Of a stretch of DNA of 34,424 bases, positions 13,801-21,738 are shown piece after piece (positions within the stretch are counted from its first letter, which is position 1; the number at the start of each line of letters is the position of its first letter). A model generated the notes under the pieces. The model did not search any database and was not told where the DNA came from. It saw only the letters and a program-made list of their open reading frames with translations. The stretch covers positions 1-34,424 of the forward strand of contig JACRFG010000034.1 in NCBI GenBank assembly GCA_016234345.1. Reading direction: 5' to 3'. Made by a program: the position numbers and the translations under genes. The DNA comes from Candidatus Jorgensenbacteria bacterium (GTDB lineage: Bacteria; Patescibacteriota; Minisyncoccia; UBA6257; GWB1-50-10).

Positions 13801-15108
13801 TCAATTCGATTTAAGATGCTGATTTTTATACCCCATTAGTATTCCTAAAACAACCCAAAACATCAATCTGCCAGACTGCAAATCCCACGTAAAATGATCG
13901 AAAAGACCGAATACGAGAAGACCTATAAACATTATTGAAATGAAATCAAAGCTTCTCTTGATCAAAAGCCACCCAACCAACAACAAAAATGCTGCGAGAC
14001 CCAAAAAACCAATTTCTGAACCAATCAGCAAATAGATGTTATGAATCGGCTGCCAACTCCAGAACCACGTAAGGCCGTGTGATTTATAAATTCCTTCTTC
14101 TACTCCACTAACAAGCTGATTGCCAACGCCTACGCCAAAAGGGTGTTTTTGCATAAGCTCCCAGCCAATTTTGTTGTACTCCCACCTATGAGCAACCGAG
14201 AATTCATGCGAAGTAAAATGAGCTCGTGGAAATATTGCCCAATTTAAAGTGGAAAATAATAAACCTAAAATAAAAACCAGAACCAGAAAAAGGATTGCCG
14301 TTTGATTGCGTAGTTGTTTATTCAAAAAGCCGTAACACAAGGTCGCAACTGTGGCGATTCCAGCCACTATCCAACCCGAGCGAGAAAATGTAAATACAAG
14401 GCCAAGCCAAAGCATGAATATCGATAATACGATAAAAAGTTTATAAACCTTCTTCAAATCATTCGTTCTAAAATAAAGGCAATAAAAACTGACGAGGCCC
14501 ACGACTAAAAATGCGGCTAGAATATTCGCATGAGCCATGGTGCCATAAGCACGCAGAAGTTCAGCGCCTTCAACAGTTGCACGCGCCACCCCAACCGACG
14601 TCTCGGTAATGAACGATTCGCCTAATAATTTAAGGCCAACGCTCCGCTGGAATAAAAACTGAAGGAAGGCGGCAATAGCCTGAAATACGGCCGATGCTCC
14701 AAGAGCTGTCAAAATTCGCTCTATAGATGTGTAACCACTCTTTAAAGCTGCGGCCACGGCTAATGCCGCGAGAATCACGAAAACGAGACGTAAAGAAGCA
14801 TAGAGAGCGAGCGGTACGTTTAAGGCCTGAGAAATAGAAATCAATGATAACCCCACAAACACAGCTGTCATCCACCATTGTTTACATAACTCCGATAAAA
14901 CTTTGCGCAAAAACAAAAAAACCAGCACCACAAAAACAAAACCTATAATATCGGTTCCGTAGAGAAAAACCGATGAATACTCACCAACCGCATTATTCGT
15001 AAACGGGAATGGCAAAAAAAATAAAAACTTCTTGGTGCCAAACGGTATGGCAAATATAAACAGCAAACAAATCCAATTTATTAATTTCTTTCTAAAATTG
15101 CTGTTCAT
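13801..15108 (-). CDS. O-antigen ligase / Wzy-type polymerase family membrane protein
   Basis: A 435-aa protein with about ten to twelve hydrophobic helices. It is recognised by the Wzy_C-family core: YGTMAHANILAAFLVVGLVS (residues about 187-206), FTFSRSGWIVAGIA, a long extracytoplasmic loop with HPFGVGVGNQLVSGVEEG, and WQPIHNIYLLIGSEIGFLGL with the His-Asn typical of the family. Members ligate or polymerise lipid-linked glycans at the outer face of the membrane. In an organism of this type the product is more likely a surface polysaccharide or glycoprotein glycan than LPS, which is an inference. It overlaps the amino-acid permease gene by 4 nt (ATGA). No glycosyltransferase cluster is in this window. 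Confidence 0.88.
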   Translation of the reverse strand: MNSNFRKKLINWICLLFIFAIPFGTKKFLFFLPFPFTNNAVGEYSSVFLYGTDIIGFVFVVLVFLFLRKVLSELCKQWWMTAVFVGLSLISISQALNVPLALYASLRLVFVILAALAVAAALKSGYTSIERILTALGASAVFQAIAAFLQFLFQRSVGLKLLGESFITETSVGVARATVEGAELLRAYGTMAHANILAAFLVVGLVSFYCLYFRTNDLKKVYKLFIVLSIFMLWLGLVFTFSRSGWIVAGIATVATLCYGFLNKQLRNQTAILFLVLVFILGLLFSTLNWAIFPRAHFTSHEFSVAHRWEYNKIGWELMQKHPFGVGVGNQLVSGVEEGIYKSHGLTWFWSWQPIHNIYLLIGSEIGFLGLAAFLLLVGWLLIKRSFDFISIMFIGLLVFGLFDHFTWDLQSGRLMFWVVLGILMGYKNQHLKSN

Positions 15109-16214
15109 GAAAATATATTAATAATTTCATACGTTATGGCAGCAAAAAATATAAGATAAAGCGGCCAGACAACCCAACGCCAGCTATTCTCGGGGAATGC
15201 CTTGCGCCACATAGTTACAATGAATAATCCTTCAAGCGCCAGAAAAACGCTCCCCGTAAAACTCACCGCAGACAGAAAATCTTGAAAACCAAGAGAATAC
15301 AAAAACAACGGTATTCCGACAACAACGAGGCCAGCTACTGTTTTGGAAACCTTCATGTCAAAACGTAAAATATCTTTTACGTTTATACCGATCATGAAAT
15401 ACGAAGTCCAAAGGGTAACCAAACCCATTATCCCCAAAAGAGAAAAAATGGTCGGCGGAAGATAACCAAGACTATCTAACGCTTCGGGAGAAACTTGAGG
15501 ATTTAACTTAATAATACCGATCACGAAAAGCGTATACACAATAGCCGGTATTACTGTTCCCCAAACAATTGCTTTGCGCAAAGAAAAGTTTTTGCCGGAT
15601 AAACGGTGTTCTTCAACCATTTTGGAAACGGCCGGCCGGCCGGAAAGAGAGAATAGAAGCGGGCCGAACGGCAAGAAAAATGCCGAGAGCGGCATATTAC
15701 CTAGATTAACCGTGGTCGACGGAAATGGTTTGTCGACCGCTGCAATCAAAACCAAACCGATGATAAATAAAATCGCGACCGTGCCGGCTATTTCAGTTAT
15801 TCCAAGCCACGATAGCCTGACAAACATAAAAACCGACCCAAGAATCCAAAAAATCAAAAGAGCTGTTTTACCACCCACACCAAAAGCTATTTCAAAAAAC
15901 GTCGGAGCAAGAATCAAATAAACAACGAGTACAAGAAGCAGTTCACCAAGAACCGCAAATGTCGCTACACGCGCTGTTAATTTGGATAGATATGTTTTGG
16001 CAAGATAGAAAAATTGATGCTCGCCTTCAAATTTTTCCGAGAGATCTCCGTACATTATATGAATCACCGAATATACGGCGGTAAAAATAGACATATAAAC
16101 CAGACTCGGAATCAGTCCTATTTGATTAAAAACATATGGTAAAGAAAAAATGCCCGCGCCAATAATGGTACCCGCGAGCAATCCTGTCGCTAGGATAAAG
16201 CTTTTACCCTTCAT
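15105..16214 (-). CDS. Amino-acid permease (aromatic/HAAAP-like, APC superfamily)
   Basis: A 369-aa transporter with about eleven membrane helices. The first helix carries GLLAGTIIGAGIFSLPYVFN, the glycine-rich unwound segment with G-A-G-I-F-S-L-P-Y typical of tyrosine/tryptophan and serine permeases of the HAAAP/Aa_trans group. Later segments include PLLFSLSGRPAVSKMVEE, which resembles the helix 6 region, and FMIGINVKDILRFDMKVSK. An import role would suit an organism with reduced amino-acid synthesis. Substrate specificity cannot be told. It starts 24 nt after the EF-like gene and its stop overlaps the O-antigen ligase start, so it is within one operon. Confidence 0.88.
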   Translation of the reverse strand: MKGKSFILATGLLAGTIIGAGIFSLPYVFNQIGLIPSLVYMSIFTAVYSVIHIMYGDLSEKFEGEHQFFYLAKTYLSKLTARVATFAVLGELLLVLVVYLILAPTFFEIAFGVGGKTALLIFWILGSVFMFVRLSWLGITEIAGTVAILFIIGLVLIAAVDKPFPSTTVNLGNMPLSAFFLPFGPLLFSLSGRPAVSKMVEEHRLSGKNFSLRKAIVWGTVIPAIVYTLFVIGIIKLNPQVSPEALDSLGYLPPTIFSLLGIMGLVTLWTSYFMIGINVKDILRFDMKVSKTVAGLVVVGIPLFLYSLGFQDFLSAVSFTGSVFLALEGLFIVTMWRKAFPENSWRWVVWPLYLIFFAAITYEIINIFS

Positions 16215-16238
16215 AAAGACTTGATTTGTCCCTTTGAT

Positions 16239-16499
16239 TTATTCGGCGTCGTAAATCTCATCGCCTTCGCGAACCTTATCACCGACTTTTATGCCTACCT
16301 CTTGGCCCTTTTTAGCTGACGAAATATCCTTATGGTCATACTGCATTGATTTTATAGTTTCTTCAAAATCGGTTGTTGCTCCCTTGAAGCGGACCTCCGC
16401 ACCGACAGCAACGGCTTTCTTAAACTTAACAATGGCAACGCCGATAGCGCTGTAATAGTGGGTAACTTCACCAATGGGTTTTGGTTCTTTTGAAGCCAT
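16239..16499 (-). CDS. Translation elongation factor-like beta-barrel protein (EF-Tu domain 2 type)
   Basis: An 86-aa protein: IGEVTHYYSAIGVAIVKFKK, then VGAEVRFKGATTDFEETIKS, MQYDHKDISSAKKGQEVGIK and VGDKVREGDEIYDAE. This is the pattern of stand-alone proteins annotated 'translation elongation factor-like', corresponding to the second beta barrel of translational GTPases (S-M-Q-x-x-H-K, then G-Q-E-V-G-I-K). There is no GTPase domain. Such proteins occur in many archaea and Patescibacteria, sometimes linked to U32 peptidases. None lies in this window. The start at 16499 is 9 nt after the LOG-like gene. The biological role is unknown. Confidence 0.88.
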   Translation of the reverse strand: MASKEPKPIGEVTHYYSAIGVAIVKFKKAVAVGAEVRFKGATTDFEETIKSMQYDHKDISSAKKGQEVGIKVGDKVREGDEIYDAE

Positions 16500-16508
16500 A
16501 CGCGTTTA

Positions 16509-17132
16509 TTAAATAATTCGACCTTTTACACCGTTTTTTTCTTCTTCTGATTCGATCATATCGAGAAGTTTATCCAAAAGTTCCGACGGATTTTTAGAAA
16601 AAACGACTTTGCCCGGTCCGCGATGCACGTTTTCCAATAAATTCGACACAAGATCGGCCGTACCGCCGGTTCCTTCAAGAATACCAACCGGTTTTTGATC
16701 TTCAAAACCTATGGTAAATTCGTTCAATGTTCCCATTCTGCCGCAAATAACAATTATGGCATCGGAAGATCTCGTAAGAATCAAATTACGGCCAGTGTAC
16801 TCGAATCCCGTATAAACTATTACATCATGGTAATCGAGCGGTAAATGATACGTACGCACATGCTGTGCTTTGGAAGAAGCTGGCGAAAAACCAATCACAA
16901 TACCACTTTCTTCTTTAACTCCTTTGGCTGCCCAATAAGGAATACCGGTGGTGGCTCCGGTTACAAGAACCAATCCTCTCCGCGCGATTTCTCGGCCAAG
17001 CTCTTCGGCTTTCTCAAGCGCATCTTTGGCACAATGACCGGTTTCAGCCGCGCCGGATACGCAGATTTTATACTTTAATTTATGGCTATGATTTGAGTGA
17101 TACTGAGGCGGAATGGTCTTTTTAGGCGGCAT
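16509..17132 (-). CDS. LOG/SLOG-fold Rossmann protein (TIGR00725-like)
   Basis: From the Met at 17132 it is 207 aa; longer frames run into the upstream nuclease gene. It shows the SLOG-type Rossmann pattern: KICVSGAAETGHC, AEELGREIARRGLVLVTGAT, TGIPYWAAKGVKEESGIVIG, TGRNLILTRSSDAIIVICGR and GRMGTLNEFTIGFEDQKPVG. The last block corresponds to the P-G-G-x-G-T-x-x-E site of LOG phosphoribohydrolases but lacks the double Gly, so nucleoside-monophosphate hydrolysis is uncertain. Other possibilities are nucleotide binding or sensing, as in DprA-like proteins. The gene sits 16 nt behind the beta-CASP nuclease. A TATAAT overlapping that gene's stop may add a second promoter. Confidence 0.82.
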   Translation of the reverse strand: MPPKKTIPPQYHSNHSHKLKYKICVSGAAETGHCAKDALEKAEELGREIARRGLVLVTGATTGIPYWAAKGVKEESGIVIGFSPASSKAQHVRTYHLPLDYHDVIVYTGFEYTGRNLILTRSSDAIIVICGRMGTLNEFTIGFEDQKPVGILEGTGGTADLVSNLLENVHRGPGKVVFSKNPSELLDKLLDMIESEEEKNGVKGRII

Positions 17133-17148
17133 ACGTATGATCAATCTA

Positions 17149-18504
17149 TTATAACACCACCGATTCTCCGAGCGAAGGAACTTCTGCTTCAACAGCCAAT
17201 TCATCTTTTATCTTTTGAGCCAACGGTACGGCTTGATCTTCTTCACCCTGCACAATAAAAAGTCTTTTGAGATTTAATCTCATAGGCGAAACCCACTTTA
17301 ATAACTGTGTTTGATCGGCATGAGCTGAATAACCGCTGATAGATTTTACCCGGCAACGAACCGGTATTTCATTACCGTATATGCGCACCGATTTTGCTCC
17401 ATCCAGAATTTGCCGACCTAAAGATCCTTTGGCTTGATGACCAACTATAAGAATTGAATTGCGATGATCGGAAAGATACTGTTCTTCGTGACGCAGAATT
17501 CTCCCCGCATTCGACATGCCCGATCCGGCAATGATAACTTTTGGTGGCGGTACCTCGCTTATTTCTTTGGATTGATGCCTGGTTAAGGTCATCCGGAGAC
17601 CCGGAAAATTGAAGATCGCATCCCCTTTCTCAATAAGGTGCATAGAATCGGAATTAAAATACGTGGGATCTTGAGAATATTTCTGGTACACCGAAGTAAG
17701 TCTTATCGCCAAAGGACTATCAATAAAAACAGGAATGCGGGGAATTCTGCCGTTTTCCACAAGTTCGTTTAATTCGAAAATCATTTCTTGCGTACGCTCA
17801 AGAGCAAAAGCCGGTATCATAAACGTTCCTTTGGTTTTAACCGTCTCTTCAATCATGTCTTCAAGAATATCCTTCCGTTTAGCCAGATCTTCATGCAAAC
17901 GGTTGCCATAAACCGATTCGATAAGAGCGTAATCGGCGTTTTCTATGTACTCGGTGGATTTTATAAACGGCGATGGATTATTGCCCAGATCTCCGGAAAA
18001 CACTATTTTCTTTCCTTCGGCCTCAATGAATATGGAAGCGGAACCTAAAATATGGCCGGCATCGTAAAATTCGATAACAAAGTTTCCAATAGTAACCCGG
18101 TTATGATATGAAACCTTATGCCACAAAGGCATAAGACGGATAACATCATTAATATCATAAAGCGGCGGCCGTTTATGCTTCTCAGCTTCCTCATAAAGAA
18201 TGTGTTCGGAGTCCAATAACAAAACCTCGCTAAAATCTTTGGTTGGTGGGGTTGAAAATATTTGGCCGCGGAAACCAGCGCGGTAAAACTGCGGCAGTCG
18301 ACCGACGTGATCAATGTGGGCATGAGTTATGAAAACCGCTGTAATTTCACTCGGCTTATAAGGAAATGGCTCGAAGTTCTGTTTTTCAGAATATGAACCC
18401 CCCTGATGCAAACCACAATCAATTAAAATTTTGGTGTCACCGGACTCAAGTAAATAATTGGCTCCCGTAACCGACCGGGCACCGCCACAAAAAGTTAATC
18501 GCAT
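17149..18504 (-). CDS. Metallo-beta-lactamase/beta-CASP RNA-processing nuclease
   Basis: A 451-aa protein of the bacterial and archaeal CPSF-like, beta-CASP group that cleaves RNA. Metal-binding motifs are in order: FITHAHIDHVGRLP (H61, H63, D65, H66), FYDAGHILGSAS, VFSGDLGNNPSP, and then the beta-CASP motifs MIPAFALERTQEMIFEL (motif A/B region), VIIAGSGMSNAGRILRHEEQ and SGYSAHADQTQLLKWV (motif C). It is smaller than RNase J and lacks the RNase J C-terminal domain, so it matches the 450-aa 'MBL-fold exonuclease' type. First gene of the minus-strand operon; its -10 lies 12 nt before the ATG. Confidence 0.94.
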   Translation of the reverse strand: MRLTFCGGARSVTGANYLLESGDTKILIDCGLHQGGSYSEKQNFEPFPYKPSEITAVFITHAHIDHVGRLPQFYRAGFRGQIFSTPPTKDFSEVLLLDSEHILYEEAEKHKRPPLYDINDVIRLMPLWHKVSYHNRVTIGNFVIEFYDAGHILGSASIFIEAEGKKIVFSGDLGNNPSPFIKSTEYIENADYALIESVYGNRLHEDLAKRKDILEDMIEETVKTKGTFMIPAFALERTQEMIFELNELVENGRIPRIPVFIDSPLAIRLTSVYQKYSQDPTYFNSDSMHLIEKGDAIFNFPGLRMTLTRHQSKEISEVPPPKVIIAGSGMSNAGRILRHEEQYLSDHRNSILIVGHQAKGSLGRQILDGAKSVRIYGNEIPVRCRVKSISGYSAHADQTQLLKWVSPMRLNLKRLFIVQGEEDQAVPLAQKIKDELAVEAEVPSLGESVVL

Positions 18505-18516
18505 AATATATTAGCT

Positions 18517-18522
18517 ATTATA
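18517..18522 (-). promoter_or_regulatory. -10 element of the beta-CASP nuclease operon
   Basis: TATAAT on the minus strand, 12 nt before the ATG at 18504, predicts a leader of about 5 nt, too short for a Shine-Dalgarno site. No -35 is convincing. Confidence 0.5.
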
Positions 18523-18574
18523 TGCTCAATTGTTTCGAAAGAAAAACCTAGATAGATTATGTTTATCGATTATC

Positions 18575-18603
18575 TTGACATTCTATCAATAGTAGTATAT
18601 TAT
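18575..18603 (+). promoter_or_regulatory. Sigma70-type promoter for the 18642-19216 operon
   Basis: TTGACA (18575-18580), a 17-nt spacer and TATTAT (18598-18603). The transcript would start near 18610 with a leader of about 32 nt. Divergent from the nuclease promoter. Confidence 0.75.
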
Positions 18604-18641
18604 TATAATTAGTACTTAACAAACTCTGCGGAGAAAACATC

Positions 18642-18941
18642 ATGATGTCTGACTTCTTATCCGAACAACCAGGTTCGTTCATGTTCTGGTTTCAAATTGT
18701 ATTCAGTATTGTTGGAAATTTCTGTCTTTCTTATTTCTTCCCCTCTCGCCGTTTACAATCAATAAAATGGCGAACTCGTGTTATTGGAAACGCATTTCCT
18801 GCAATAGTAATACCCTTCGCTCTTATTTTCTTCTTCAATACCCAACCACTACTTTCATGCGCTATCGGCTTTGCCTTTTTTGTAGGCGGAACGGTGGCCG
18901 ATCTTATGCTATATGCAAAAGAAAGGGGTAAAATATTGTGA
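18642..18941 (+). CDS. Small three-helix membrane protein, unknown function
   Basis: A 99-aa protein with hydrophobic segments at about 13-33 (FMFWFQIVFSIVGNFCLSYF), 46-65 (GNAFPAIVIPFALIFFF) and 69-88 (PLLSCAIGFAFFVGGTVADL), joined by a basic loop (PSRRLQSIKWRTR). CGGAGAAAACATC precedes the ATG-ATG start, giving a fair ribosome-binding site; the second ATG is an alternative. It has a near-consensus promoter and overlaps the next gene by 4 nt (GTGA), so the two products probably act together. No family is recognised. Confidence 0.68.
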   Translation: MMSDFLSEQPGSFMFWFQIVFSIVGNFCLSYFFPSRRLQSIKWRTRVIGNAFPAIVIPFALIFFFNTQPLLSCAIGFAFFVGGTVADLMLYAKERGKIL

Positions 18942-19216
18942 AACAGAATCCAGAAGTATTTGTAGAAACAGTTGCCTCTGATGGTTCTTCGGTAAAAATA
19001 TGGGCTGGGAGTGTATTCTTTGTTTTTGGTTTAGATGAAAAGGGCCAACCGAAAGAATTGTCTCGTGGAAGCTTGAGCCAATATTTCGATCGTAGCGCCC
19101 TCCGAACACCACCCAAACTCTACGCCGACGCCATAAAACAAGCCGCAGGAATCTTGAGAGATCGAAGAAAAACCATTAAGGTCAAATCATTGCAACTATC
19201 ATTCGTATTTTCATAA
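18938..19216 (+). CDS. Small soluble hypothetical protein coupled to the membrane protein
   Basis: 92 aa from a GTG start (18938) that overlaps the preceding stop as GTGA, with GAAAGGGG upstream as ribosome-binding site. The sequence begins MKQNPEVFVETVASDGSSVK, has a beta-rich stretch (IWAGSVFFVFGLDEKGQPKE), then a Ser/Arg region (LSRGSLSQYFDRSALRTPPK) and an amphipathic helix (YADAIKQAAGILRDRRKTIK). It is soluble, with no cysteine or metal site. A closely spaced pair of small genes can be a toxin-antitoxin system, but nothing specific supports that. It is followed at once by a strong terminator. Confidence 0.62.
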   Translation: MKQNPEVFVETVASDGSSVKIWAGSVFFVFGLDEKGQPKELSRGSLSQYFDRSALRTPPKLYADAIKQAAGILRDRRKTIKVKSLQLSFVFS

Positions 19217-19245
19217 AGCCCCATGTTTCATGGGGCTTTTGTGTA
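19216..19245 (+). terminator. Rho-independent terminator
   Basis: The stem AAGCCCCATG (19216-19225) pairs with CATGGGGCTT (19229-19238) around a TTT loop, followed by TTGTGTATT. It begins at the stop codon of the 92-aa gene. Confidence 0.88.
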
Positions 19246-19290
19246 TTACACCAAAACACTTAATCGTTCTCATGGATTTAAAAGAGGACC

Positions 19291-20574
19291 TTAAATGCTT
19301 TTATTGCTAGTGTTTTTTAAAGCTTCTTCCACAGCACACCGTTCACTCCAAGAAATCTTTTTACCGCGCGCCACATGAATCCATCGCTCGCTACCCTTGC
19401 CTGTAATCACTACCACATCTCCTTTTTTAGCGATGGAAACGGCTTTTTGAATAGCCTCCTTGCGATCAAGAACGCAGAAATAATGATCCGGCCTCAACCG
19501 AGGATGGTCAATCTCAAGAAAACCGTCCTCAACTTCTTTTATTATTTCCATAGGATCTTCGTCGTAAGGATCTTCGTTGGTTAATATAATTTTGCTGCAA
19601 TGGGTTGCGGCAATTTTACCCATAGCCGAACGTTTCCACTTGTCACGACCTCCGCCAGCCGACCCCAAAACACAAATTAATTCTCCTCCTGATCGCGGAG
19701 TAAGGGCTACCGGATCAAGTGCTTGATACACTTTCTCAAGCGAATCCGGCGTATGCGCATAATCAATCACCACAGAAAATGGCTGCTTCTGAACAAATTC
19801 AAGCCGGCCGGGAACACCACGAAAACTATCGAGAGCGCGCTGGATACTCGGCCAATCAACTCGTAAAGTGCGTGCAATCGCAACCGCTGCAGCCGCATTC
19901 TCAAGATTAAAATCAGCCAAAAGCCAGTCGCCTATGACGCGACGGCTCGCTTGAGACCTCAAATCATAATGCCGTCCTAATTCCTCTTTTATGAAACGGT
20001 CACGGCTGAAAAAATTTATTTTGGCATCGGGTACCCGACGAGCAGCTTCTTCAAAATAGTGGTGATTTGCGTCGTTTTCATTAATAAAAAAATGCTTCGT
20101 TGTTTTCTTTGATTTGGCTAAATACCGGAAAAAATCTACCTTAGCTTCGCGATATTCCTCAAATGATCCGTGAGACTCTATGTGTTCCGGCGCCAAATTA
20201 ATAAAGACTGCCGCATCCCAATCAATAAAACGGTGGCGGTGCTGTGTTACGCCCTGAGAAGTAACTTCAATGAGCGCGAACTCGCATTTGGCCTTAACCG
20301 CGTCTTTCAAAAAACCTTGTATGGCCAACCTCCCCGGCATGGTGTTATCCGAAAGGTTGGCCGCATCATGCGCACACACTTTTCGGCGCACCGAAGAAAG
20401 GAGCGCTGTCCGCTTGCCAGCCGCCTCAAGCGTAGCATTGATAAGTTCAAGTACGGTTGATTTACCTTTGGTGCCGGTAACGCCTATCACAAAAAGTTTG
20501 CGACTCGGAAAACCGAACAATAAATTACCTAAAAAAGCCAGGATTAAGTGATAATACGATTTAATAAATTGCAT
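19291..20574 (-). CDS. MurE-like Mur ligase lacking the N-terminal UDP-binding domain
   Basis: A 427-aa ATP-dependent amino-acid ligase of the Mur family. Central domain: VIGVTGTKGKSTVLELINAT (P-loop), EVTSQGVTQHRHRFID, FINLAPEHIESHGSFEEYRE (family N-L-T-x-D-H-L-D-x-H-G). C-terminal domain: VPGRLEFVQKQPF, VIDYAHTPDSLEKVYQAL, VLGSAGGGRDKWKR, TNEDPYDEDP and VVITGKGSERW. The N-terminal domain that holds UDP-MurNAc in classical MurE (about 490 aa) is missing and is replaced by a short hydrophobic lead (YYHLILAFLGNLLFGFPSRK). The residues at the D-N-P-R site that selects meso-diaminopimelate read E-D-P-Y, so a different amino acid or substrate is likely. It starts 3 nt after ruvA, in one operon. 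Confidence 0.88.
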   Translation of the reverse strand: MQFIKSYYHLILAFLGNLLFGFPSRKLFVIGVTGTKGKSTVLELINATLEAAGKRTALLSSVRRKVCAHDAANLSDNTMPGRLAIQGFLKDAVKAKCEFALIEVTSQGVTQHRHRFIDWDAAVFINLAPEHIESHGSFEEYREAKVDFFRYLAKSKKTTKHFFINENDANHHYFEEAARRVPDAKINFFSRDRFIKEELGRHYDLRSQASRRVIGDWLLADFNLENAAAAVAIARTLRVDWPSIQRALDSFRGVPGRLEFVQKQPFSVVIDYAHTPDSLEKVYQALDPVALTPRSGGELICVLGSAGGGRDKWKRSAMGKIAATHCSKIILTNEDPYDEDPMEIIKEVEDGFLEIDHPRLRPDHYFCVLDRKEAIQKAVSIAKKGDVVVITGKGSERWIHVARGKKISWSERCAVEEALKNTSNKSI

Positions 20575-20577
20575 GGT

Positions 20578-21162
20578 TTAGGCATGCCGTGGGCGACCAA
20601 GTTCTTTAAGGGCTAGTTTTAGCTTATCTTCTACTGTTTTAGCCTCTCCTACCTGTTCCAAAGCTTGTCGCACTTCATGCCTAGAGTATCCCAATCCCGT
20701 AAGCACGTCCTCTGCTTCTTGATTAATGTTGATTGCTTGAACCGCTGTTTTTGAACGGGAATTTTTTATTTTACTTTCGAGATCAAGTATGATGCGCTCG
20801 GCTGTTTTTCGACCAATGCCCGAGGCATGCGTTAAAAGATCGCTTCTTTTTTCAATAATCGCGGCCATAATATTAGGGACGGAGTCAACATCAAGAACAG
20901 ATAATGAGGTCCTAGGGCCAACTCCGGCCACCGCATTCAAAAGCTCAAAAAGCCTAAGTGCTTCTTCTTCCAAAAACCCAAAAAGCTCTATCCTCTCTTC
21001 GCGAACATATAAAAAAGTATAGAGATCTATCTCGCTACCCAATGACGGAAGCTTGGTTAGTGTTCGATTGTTGGTAGTTACCTTAAATCCAATGCCGCCA
21101 ATTCGTACCACCAAAAGATTTTCACCGCACTCAACTAATTCACCGTGCAAAGTGTAGATCAT
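20578..21162 (-). CDS. ruvA: Holliday junction DNA helicase subunit RuvA
   Basis: RuvA binds four-way junctions and loads the RuvB motor. The Met at 21162 gives the standard MIYTLHGELVECGENLLVVR start and 194 aa; a longer frame would begin upstream of the -10. Domain I is the OB fold (GGIGFKVTTNNRTLTKLP, YVREERIELFGFLEEEALRL). Domain II has two helix-hairpin-helix motifs (LNAVAGVGPRTSLSVL and ASGIGRKTAERIILDLESKI). Domain III, which contacts RuvB, is DVLTGLGYSRHEVRQALEQV. The partner genes ruvB and ruvC lie about 7-13 kb away on the other strand rather than in one ruvCAB cluster. Cotranscribed with the MurE-like gene. Confidence 0.97.
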   Translation of the reverse strand: MIYTLHGELVECGENLLVVRIGGIGFKVTTNNRTLTKLPSLGSEIDLYTFLYVREERIELFGFLEEEALRLFELLNAVAGVGPRTSLSVLDVDSVPNIMAAIIEKRSDLLTHASGIGRKTAERIILDLESKIKNSRSKTAVQAININQEAEDVLTGLGYSRHEVRQALEQVGEAKTVEDKLKLALKELGRPRHA

Positions 21163-21171
21163 CTTTTTTAC

Positions 21172-21177
21172 ATTATA
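21172..21177 (-). promoter_or_regulatory. -10 element of ruvA
   Basis: TATAAT on the minus strand, followed by 9 nt (GTAAAAAAG) and the ruvA ATG at 21162. The predicted leader is 2-3 nt, effectively leaderless. No clear -35. Confidence 0.55.
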
Positions 21178-21205
21178 TATTAGAAAAGGCCTAGCTGCAC
21201 TCACC

Positions 21206-21234
21206 TTGACGCCATGCTTAATTTACTCTATCTT
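21206..21234 (+). promoter_or_regulatory. Promoter for the 130-aa zinc-binding ORF
   Basis: TTGACG (21206-21211), a 17-nt spacer and TATCTT (21229-21234), with a leader of about 40 nt that contains AAGGAGACAATAAA before the ATG at 21282. Confidence 0.55.
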
Positions 21235-21281
21235 GATCAAAGCCTTAATTTTATTTAAAAACAGACCAAGGAGACAATAAA

Positions 21282-21674
21282 ATGTCGACAAAACAAGCCA
21301 AAGAAAGCATAGAAATAAAATGCGTCTTCTGTCCGGATACAATATTCGTACCCGTATATATACCTACAGATAAAAATCTGCCGGTCTTACCACAATATTT
21401 TGAAAAGCGCTCTGGGCTTTCGGGACGAGATCCGTTCCTCGGTTTTTATATATTCAAAGAAAATGGGTTCGGCGTACAACTGTATAACCCCGAATATAAC
21501 CCGAAACTACCGGAACGCCCAATCGTTCCAAGGCTCGGCCTTGGCAAAGGGTTGGTTTTTTGGCTCTGCGACCATTGTAAAGATTTATTGAATCACGACC
21601 TAGAAAACATCTGGAGCGAGATTATAACCTGTAACCAAAAATACGTAGAATTTCGCATAAGAGGGGCAAATTAA
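21282..21674 (+). CDS. Hypothetical protein with two CxxC pairs (probable zinc site)
   Basis: A 130-aa protein with a strong Shine-Dalgarno site (AAGGAG). CVFC at residues 14-17 and CDHC at about 95-98 could form a four-Cys zinc site that brings the ends of the chain together. The intervening part is aromatic and proline-rich (VPVYIPTDKNLPVLPQYFEK, DPFLGFYIFKENGFG, YNPEYNPKLPERPIVPRLGL) and looks like a beta-rich insert. There is no signal peptide or membrane helix. I do not recognise the family. It is a single-gene unit whose terminator starts within its last codons, followed directly by the rpsT promoter. Confidence 0.72.
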   Translation: MSTKQAKESIEIKCVFCPDTIFVPVYIPTDKNLPVLPQYFEKRSGLSGRDPFLGFYIFKENGFGVQLYNPEYNPKLPERPIVPRLGLGKGLVFWLCDHCKDLLNHDLENIWSEIITCNQKYVEFRIRGAN

Positions 21675-21690
21675 TGCCTCTCTTTATTTT
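21659..21690 (+). terminator. Rho-independent terminator overlapping the stop codon
   Basis: AAGAGGGGCA (21659-21668) pairs with TGCCTCTCTT (21675-21684), 10 bp with one G-U, around a 6-nt loop that contains the stop codon of the 130-aa ORF. A TATTTTTA tail follows. The rpsT -35 begins 13 nt later. Confidence 0.8.
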
Positions 21691-21702
21691 TAGTTTTTGT
21701 AG

Positions 21703-21731
21703 TTGACTCAAAAAGCGTACATCGCTATAGT
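21703..21731 (+). promoter_or_regulatory. rpsT promoter with leaderless geometry
   Basis: TTGACT (21703-21708), a 17-nt spacer and TATAGT (21726-21731), then 7 nt (AAACGTT) to the rpsT ATG at 21739. Both hexamers and the spacing are near consensus, making this the clearest leaderless example in the window. Confidence 0.75.
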
Positions 21732-21738
21732 AAACGTT

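Noticed and set aside
18642-19216. Toxin-antitoxin system
   Set aside because: The small overlapping pair is suggestive, but neither protein has a known toxin or antitoxin motif or a DNA-binding domain, and the first is an integral membrane protein.
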